64,000 nt of DNA from Linum tenue (Eukaryota > Streptophyta > Magnoliopsida > Malpighiales > Linaceae). This document shows, one piece after another, positions 57,830 through 64,000 of this stretch (its first letter is position 1; every line of letters starts with the position of its first letter). Made by a program: the position numbers and the translations under genes. Below the pieces are notes generated by a model. That model did not search any database and was not told where the DNA came from. It saw only the letters and a list, made by a program, of their open reading frames with translations. The stretch spans positions 4,122,937 through 4,186,936 of the forward strand of contig CAMGYJ010000009.1 of assembly GCA_946122785.1 (NCBI GenBank). Direction: 5' to 3'.

Positions 57830-58467
57830 TTTTTTAGCCTTGTCAAGTTGATAACTTGTCGCCATGTCAGCTCGGGACCTTGTCATGTGGCCACTAAGCC
57901 CATCCTTATGGCTTGATTTGCATACTTAATTTTATGAGCTTCACTTGGTACCTTGCCACCTGCTGGCTTGGTACCATGTCGGCTTGATCTTCGAACTTAG
58001 TTTTTTGAACCTTATCAAGTTGGTATCTTGCCACCCTAGCAGCTTGGTACCCTATGAGATGACCACCTTATGTCCCCATCTCATCAGGTTGGTACTCTTC
58101 TAGCTGTCACCAAACCTGTGTAATTAACTTGACATCTCTTTTCCATGTAAGCTTTGTACCCTGTTCCATTCCATATTTAGTTTTTTAAGAGATCTGGTAA
58201 CTTGATACCTCATTTCCTTGCCATGTTGGTACCTCGTTGCCTGCTACCAAGATTGTCTTGACGATTTGGTCTCCAGACTCAGTTTTTAGAGCTCGTCAAG
58301 TTGGTACTTGATGACCTTATCTTCATACTTTTCTTTTAGAGCCTCCTCATCATACTGGTACTTTGTCGGCTTGCCACCTTGTCACCTTCGTCTCATTAGG
58401 TTGGTACCTTAAAACCTTGATCTCCATACTTAGATTTTGGAACCTCATTAAGTTGGTACCTTGTCAT
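57830..58467. repeat. Degenerate tandem repeat (TTGGTACCTTGTC family), left part
   Basis: Diverged units of roughly 60-120 bp contain TTGGTACCTTG(T/C), CTTGATCTCCATACTTAG and TTTTGGAACCTCATCAAG. The array resumes at 60825-60950 after a large insert, so it was one tract before the insertion. Confidence 0.7.
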
Positions 58468-59453
58468 TGATTTGGGCCCAAATGTACACATTTTACCCCT
58501 CATTTCTTATTCGTTTAGTTTAGTATTTCATCGTTCCTCGACATATTTCACGCTAGGTTGAGCTTGTTTTGATACATTTAAGGTCCTAGCACGTGTGGAA
58601 GGGTCGAGGTCGAATTTTGGGATAATTGGAGGTCAAAAAAGCAAAAACCGAAGAAAAGTCCGAAGTAGCGACCGTGACCATTGCCTCGTAGCAGTGAAGT
58701 GAAGACATCCAGGAAACAGCCGCAGTTCACGGTCGAACTTGGATCACAAACCGTGAACATCGAGGCGTCCAGCGAGGTTCCAGAAGTTACTGACGACAAG
58801 GCAGTTCACGGTCTCTAAGACCGTGAACTGGGGCCATTGACCGTAAACCCCATAAGTGAAGCGGTGCATTTTGGATGACACTGAGTTCACGGACGCGTTT
58901 AGGTGTTCACGGCCGTGAACTGGCCAACGCGTCCGTGAATTGGTCACTTCCGGGCAAATATGAAGACAACAGCGGGGAGAGAAAAGGAAGCTTCATTTTT
59001 TAGGTTAGGTTTTCATTTTCAGAATAAAGAGGATTCTAGTGAGAGGTTAGGGTTTCTTATAGAGTGAGAAAGTGCAAATCAAAGGAGGACGAATGAGCTT
59101 TAGGCTTGTTCCTAGCTAGATGATTGAAGATTTCTTCATCTCAAGGGTGTCTCAAGCAACAAGGAGGAAAGGTTGACATCACTTCATGGTTCTTTCTTCT
59201 CTTTTTGTTGTTTTCTCTTGCTTAGCTATGGAATAGCCTACCTATTCACTTGGGTGTTGTAAACCATAGCTACAATTATGTGAATGCTTATGTGAATTGA
59301 ATGATTGTTTATGGGTGTTGTTTAATTTAATGATTGAGATATTATTCATGTTGATTGTGCATGCTTGTGCTTAGCAATCTAAGGATTGTGCATGTTTTGT
59401 GCTTAGCATTCTTAGGTTTGTGCATGTTGGTGCTTAGCAATTTAATTAGCCAA

Positions 59454-60217
59454 GGGCCTGTTTACTTTCATTTCTTTTTCCTGTTTTTGAGAAAACAGAT
59501 GAAAACAACATTTTGTCGTTTTCGAAAACATTAGGAAGTTGCCACTTTCTGTTTTCATAGTTGGAAATAGGGGTGGGCATACGGTTCGATAAAACCGAAC
59601 CGAACCTAACCGAACCGAATATAAACCGAACCAAAACCGAATTAATGTTATTCGGTTCAGAATTCGGAAGATAAAAGGGCATATTTCGGAAATCAGGGTC
59701 CTTTCGACCGAACTGAAGTTCCGAATTCCGAACGGAAAAACCGAATTATTATAATTGCAAGCTTTAAATGGTGGATTTTTATGTTTCTACTTATTATGAG
59801 ACTTAAATATTTGAACCATGTTAGTGTTTATGACTTATGTGTTGAAATGTTTGATTTTATCATTGATGATGCATATTTATTGTTTACATTATGGGTCAAA
59901 AATAATTTAAAAAAGAGAAGATACAAGCTAACCTCACTATTTCGGTTTTGTATGAAAAACCGAACCGAACTGAATTATAATTCAGTTTGAACCGACATAA
60001 CCGAATTATAATTCGGTTCGAATTCGGTTTGAGGTTTGATAGAATTCGGGGACCCGGTATGCATAATTTCAGTTCGGTTTGAACCGAACCGACCGAATGC
60101 CCACCCCTAGTTGGAAACGAATAGAAAACGAAATGAAAAATAAACAAGTTTTCTCGTTTCGGTTGTCAAATTTATGACATGAAAACAGGAAACGAAAATG
60201 GAAGTGAACATGGCCTT
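59454..60217. mobile_element. MITE-like element nested in the LTR-like sequence
   Basis: Left terminus GGGCCTGTTTACTTTCATTTC and right terminus AACGAAAATGGAAGTGAACATGGCC are imperfect inverted repeats. The middle is occupied by a younger hAT MITE (59568-60109). No coding sequence and no certain target duplication. Confidence 0.55.
59568..60109. mobile_element. hAT-type MITE with 8-bp target duplication
   Basis: Ends TAGGGGTGGGCAT and ATGCCCACCCCTA are perfect inverted repeats. The 8-bp duplication GTTGGAAA is perfect (59560-59567 and 60110-60117). Sub-terminal regions are rich in AACCGAA/TTCGGTT words. It has no transposase and is the innermost of three nested insertions. Confidence 0.9.
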
Positions 60218-60819
60218 AGATTAGAGAGGAAAATCCCCCTTTCAAAGGAGACTCAATCGAGTTGGTTTTCCTTTAGCTTTTTAAGTCACCTAACTAGGTT
60301 AAATTAGGGCAAACCTCAATGTTGAATTAAGCAAATTGGTTAAGCGCGATTAAGCCGTCCAACCCTTGAGTTGAGAGAGGGAGTAAGTTGCCACCGATTG
60401 CCTAAACCGAGAGGGCCGAGTGACACGACCTATAATATATTCCTCGGTTTAGCAATTGAGAGTGTGGTCTACGACCATATTTGCATCCCTCTGCGTTTCG
60501 CAGTTACCTTGCCCATAGCAATTGTTTCAATTCACATACCATGGTAGTAGTTAGGGGGAAGCAACACCCAAGTGAGGTCCTCTCATATAGAATTCCCCTC
60601 AATTTACTTTACTTGCTTGTTTTCATTTGTAGTTCTCATAGTTTTAAACCCAAAAAAAACCGTTTTGCTAGATAACAACTTAAGTGATTGAAGTAGGGGT
60701 ACATGGACCGACCCTGGTTGACAATTTAAATACTTGCTCTATACTGCACCCGACTAGAGTTTAAAAACTTGGACTCTATTCGGGATTAATTCGTGGTGTA
60801 ATTTCGTGTGAGTCAATCA

Positions 60820-61510
60820 TCCCGTCGACTTGGGACTTTGTCACCTCCATCTCATTAGGTTGGTACCTTGACGACTTGATCTTCATACTTAGCTTTTGGA
60901 ACCTCATTAAGCTGGTACCTTGTCGGCTTGCTGTCCCACCATAAGAATTCTAAACTTAAGTTCATTCATAGCCAAATTTCATATCAACTAACTTGTTACA
61001 AGTCCATCTTGACTCCTAGCCTGTTGAAAACTGTATGGCCACCTAGGCTAGGGATGGGTCGTCTGCCTGGATAAAGTCCAACCAGCTTAGCTTAGTGTTT
61101 AATGTTGAATTGACCTTATAAGTAAATTAGATCCCTTGTAATTAATAGATGTGATATGAGATGAATTTTCAGTGGTAAGCGTTGAGTGTGGGCTATTGAA
61201 GTCGCAGACGGTAGAAATGACCACTGAACTTACTATGCAAGCTCGTTAGATGGTGATTCAGTTGAGTTGGTTTAATCAAGTCTCAAAGTAAGCATTATAT
61301 TGAACGTTGCAGTCTAACACAGACCGACTAACAACATTTTTCCCCACCCAATTCTAAATTTAGAAAGTTAGCCTACAAGTTGAGATACATCCGATAGATA
61401 AAAGAACTGATTAGAGCTGACACGAGCTAGCTAGTAAAGAGACCTTGGAGTTCATTAGGCTCAATAATAGCTTCACCATGAAATAGCAAAGTAAGACACA
61501 ACTAACTCAA
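60820..61510. other. Right part of tandem repeat array and spacer
   Basis: Positions 60825-60950 continue the TTGGTACCTTG-type repeat. Positions 60950-61510 are spacer with no gene seen. Confidence 0.55.
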
Positions 61511-61514
61511 CCAA

Positions 61515-61670
61515 AGGTAAGATAGCCTAACGGTAAAGCTGCCGTGAAAGTTTGGGAGTTGCAGATCCCAGGTTCGAATCCAAGCGAGACCCGTTGGTGT
61601 TCCCGAAGGTACAAGGTTGCTGGTGGTGACGGCGAGAACGGAGTCATCCTTGTCGGCTTGCTGTCCCAAA
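61515..61670 (+). mobile_element. tRNA-derived SINE-like copy
   Basis: An RNA polymerase III-type internal promoter is visible: A box TAGCCTAACGG (61523-61533) and B box GGTTCGAATCC (61571-61581), 38 bp apart, followed by non-tRNA body sequence. No tRNA cloverleaf is completed, so a SINE is more likely than a tRNA gene. It faces an inverted copy. Confidence 0.6.
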
Positions 61671-61770
61671 TTTAGTAATACCCGGAACCCGGAATCATCC
61701 TCCACAACTCGAATTCGAACCTGGAATCTGCAACTCTAAAACCTTCACTGTCGCAGCAGCTTTACCAAAA
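61671..61770 (-). mobile_element. Inverted SINE-like copy
   Basis: The minus strand reads TTGGTAAAGCTGCTGCGACA, then AGTTGCAGATTCCAGGTTCG, matching the plus-strand copy (GGTAAAGCTGCCGTGAAAG; AGTTGCAGATCCCAGGTTCG) with its own B box. Its 5' end is truncated near the A box. The two copies face tail to tail. Confidence 0.5.
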
Positions 61771-62040
61771 CCAAACCCAAATCATCCTCCACAAAACCAA
61801 AACCAAAACCAACTCCGAGACTTCAAATCCACCAATAACCTCTCCTCGTACTGGGTCCAAAAAAATCACACAAACACAGGCCCAAGTAAAGAAAAGCCAT
61901 CGTCTGTCACCCGCAGGTAACACTAGCAAACCCTACCCACAAGTCATCGGGGTATTTATTTCCACTCAATTTTTAGGCCTTTCCTTGCTTTCTGCCCAAG
62001 CAAATATCAAATTAAAATACTGAGGGGAAGAGAGAGAGAG
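61771..62040. other. Promoter region of the RCD1-type gene
   Basis: The sequence between the SINE-like pair and the GA-rich leader. Purine tracts (GAGAGA) at 62029-62060 are typical of plant 5' UTRs near the transcription start. No distinct TATA box was chosen. Confidence 0.4.
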
Positions 62041-63712
62041 AGGAAGAGAGAGAGAGAAGAGAGCAGAGCAGTGTGTATCCATTCACAGGGAAGAGTCCGC
62101 CGACTTCAATTTCCGCCACCGTCAACGGAGTCGGAAACTTCCTTTTTATCCATCTTTATTCCACCGCCCCCTTTCTTAGAACCGGAGAGAACGGTGCCGT
62201 ATCATCCCCCTTTTCACTATCCGATTCATACTGTTCCGTCTCCTCCTCCTCCTCCTCCACCTCTCCTTCTCTCTCCGCCTTTCTAGTATTAGGGTTTTTA
62301 GCGCCTAATCGGAACGTCGGCGGAGCAGAATAGCACTCGTCGTCCGTCCAAATCGCTCTTCATCATCCCCTCTTATGATGTATCATCGACGGTAAGCGGG
62401 CTGCTGGTCGTTGAATTTTTTTTCCCTTTATCTTCCTCTGATGTTATTCAACGTGGTTGCTGATTCTAGTGGCTGTAAGTCGTAGATCGGGTTCGGTTTC
62501 GAGGAATTTGCCCTTTGATTGAGGTGTGTGGAGTCCGAATTGGATTTCCGGTTCTCGTTTTCAAGAGTTTTTGTGTTTTTTTTTCTTGTTCTTTATTTTC
62601 GTTTGGTTTGACTTTGGCTTTCAATTCTGAAGTCTCCATGTACTGATATTTTCTTTTAGCGCCAAATTGGACTTTTTGGTTCGTAGAGTTGAGATCTGGT
62701 GTTTTCTCTGGATAACGGAAATTTGCAACTATTTCTTCCGTTGGACTGTGGTTGATTCTGCCTTTGTGATTGGGACTCCTTTCTTTCTGATCATGGTTTG
62801 ATGATGGTTGTTGCGCTTGCAGGTGTGCAGAGCTAACTCTGGGCTTGTGAGATAAATAAGGGAGCTTGCTTGCTTCCAGAGATAGTGTTGAGTGTTTATA
62901 TAGGAGAGGAGGAACATGTATATGATCATCGTTAGTTGCAGTGTTAGGTAATTCTCTGCTATGTATATCATTTTTCTTTGTGCTGTTCTTGTGAAGTATT
63001 TTATTTCCAATTCATTGTTGTCTTTTGATGCGAATATGTTTCTAATAATCAGGTGGGTACTGATTTTGAGTTTCTAATTGGCAGCGCGGGCTTTTAGCTG
63101 TCAAGTTATTGTCTTGGTTTAGAGTTATCCTTGTTGTTCTCTGTTTCTGTTTCTGATGCATAGCATACTGTTTTCTGTAGCTAGTAATAACGTGTAGAAC
63201 TTAGTTGGCTTGTATATTCTCTTCCTGGTATTGCAGCTGCTAGTATCAAAAAGTTCTCTTTCTGGTTATATCATAACCAGAAAGCTTGATGCGTTTTAGT
63301 TAGTGTTTATTTCTCTCAGTTGTATTTTTCTCTGTGCACTGCGCCAAAAGCTTTTTTTTTTTTTTTTAAGTAGCAGTATTGTGGTTTGCTTTATGTTGTT
63401 TGTTAGTGGTGGTAAAGGTTTCTTAAAGAGTATGTTTAGTAAACACTGCATCCTTGGTTGGTTTATCTTTCTCCTTCGTGCATGGTTCATATGTTGTGGA
63501 TCAATGTGACCTGACGCTGCCCTTTGACAATAAGTTACATATCTGTACCTCTGCTTACATTTATTTCGTCAAACACTGCACAGGCTTACCCAAATGGCTC
63601 TGATTGCATCCTGACTTTCAAACTGGTGGTTGGAGGACAGAGTTGGTGCGTTACTGTAAATCCAAACCTTTGTTCTTCAGAGTTTTATTAGTGATAGATC
63701 TAGTAGCTAGAC
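62041..63712 (+). promoter_or_regulatory. Intron-containing 5' leader with uORF
   Basis: Inferred leader of the RCD1-type gene. Plausible UTR introns are 62391..62822 (GACG|GTAAGC to TTGCAG|GTG) and about 62947..63583 (TTAG|GTAATT to CACAG|GCTT). The last leader exon contains a short upstream ORF, ATG at 63594 to TGA at 63612-63614 (MALIAS), which could reduce main-frame translation. Leader introns are usual in RCD1/SRO genes; these exact sites are inference. Confidence 0.5.
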
Positions 63713-64000
63713 ATGGAAACCAAGTTCGGAAAGGTGTTGGATAGAAGAAGCAAGGTTATGCTCGGCTTAAAGAGAAAGCGTGCATCCCGCTGTGCGGCTA
63801 ATTTTGCCAGAGCTTCGCAAACAGTGTTGGCTGACTGTCCTGCTTTGGATTGTTCTACTCCTATGCTGGGAAAACGAAGGAGAGTTAATGATCGCTTGGG
63901 CAAGCCTACAAGCTGTGGCTTTCCTTGCAAGAAATCCATTCTCCAGCGATATTCCAATTTTTCGAGGACTGGAGTGCCGGCACGTCTCATGTTTTATCAG
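63713..64000 (+). CDS. RCD1: RCD1/SRO1-type protein, N-terminal part (cut by window end)
   Basis: RCD1 and SRO proteins are plant nuclear stress hubs with WWE, PARP-like (inactive) and RST domains. The 96 visible codons read METKFGKVLDRRSKVMLGLK, then the basic KRKR nuclear-localisation-type motif, a spacer with a second KRRRVNDR motif, and KKSILQRYSNFSRTGVPARL, MFYQ. This matches the RCD1 N-terminus in layout (METK..KVLD, KRKR, KRRR, then 'L.RYY.YFKKTG...R.M.YE' leading into WWE). The frame is open at 64000; the WWE core, PARP and RST domains lie beyond. RCD1 and its paralogue SRO1 cannot be told apart here. Confidence 0.75.
   Translation, partial: METKFGKVLDRRSKVMLGLKRKRASRCAANFARASQTVLADCPALDCSTPMLGKRRRVNDRLGKPTSCGFPCKKSILQRYSNFSRTGVPARLMFYQ

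Larger units (their letters stand above)
58468..60819. mobile_element. LTR-like insertion (possible solo LTR) in the repeat array
   Basis: It begins TGATTTGGGCCCAAATGTAC and ends TTCGTGTGAGTCAATCA, so the outer five bases (TGATT/AATCA) are inverted. The array on both sides is the same family. It contains CCGTGAAC/GTTCACGG words (58720-58940), a leader-like GGTTAGGGTTTC tract and TATAAT-type motifs, but no protein frame. It contains two nested elements (59454-60217). A matching target duplication was not found, so the exact ends are provisional. Confidence 0.5.

Noticed and set aside
61523..61581. tRNA gene
   Set aside because: A and B boxes are present, but acceptor stem and anticodon arm do not form; an inverted second copy supports a SINE.
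1..64000. CRISPR array, operon or bacterial features
   Set aside because: Sequence is plant nuclear with spliced genes; no regularly spaced identical repeats of that kind were seen.

Overview
This is nuclear DNA from a flowering plant, most likely a eudicot. The evidence is GT-AG introns, CC-NB-LRR (CNL) immune receptor genes, SABATH methyltransferase and RCD1/SRO sequence, and many plant transposons (Helitrons, hAT and Tourist MITEs, a LINE, an LTR element). Species was not determined. Gene models were built by eye, by joining open frames across splice sites and comparing paralogues; no database search was possible.

Left part (1-34.5 kb): three intact minus-strand CNL paralogues, NLR1 (922-7195), NLR2 (17500-24454) and NLR3 (26859-30524), lie downstream of a minus-strand DUF760 gene (32072-34435, At3g17800/UV-B-induced-protein type). 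The cluster grew by segmental duplication that carried the 3' end and intron of the DUF760 gene along. Truncated DUF760 copies sit just upstream of NLR1 and NLR2 and share the same internal deletion. A fourth NLR is reduced to its last eight codons and stop (16257-16283). Each NLR has a small terminal exon that simple ORF calling misses. Once spliced, all three proteins end in the same Cys-containing tail, -RCFLC, which fits a CaaX prenylation box preceded by another Cys and basic residues. This is the most interesting signal in the window.

The DUF760 copy upstream of NLR1 was split by a 4.9-kb Helitron (8224-13080). Its neighbour was split by a young 2.06-kb non-autonomous LTR element (13618-15674) with apparently identical LTRs and a 349-codon ORF. 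Paralogous empty sites exist for both. Two more Helitrons of the same family are at 34501-38236 (66 bp upstream of the DUF760 start codon, carrying an HSP70 fragment) and 41099-44535. Between them lie fragments of a SABATH methyltransferase and possibly of a nucleotide-sugar transporter.

Right part (44.5-64 kb): a transposon-rich stretch holds a Tourist-like element split by a long-TIR element, LTR-like sequence, a LINE remnant split by a MITE, hAT MITEs with perfect 8-bp target duplications, and a degenerate MULE-like reading frame. It surrounds one complete housekeeping gene, IWS1 (51467-54793, 11 exons, plus strand). The window ends inside the first coding exon of an RCD1/SRO1-type gene (from 63713), which has an intron-containing 5' leader.
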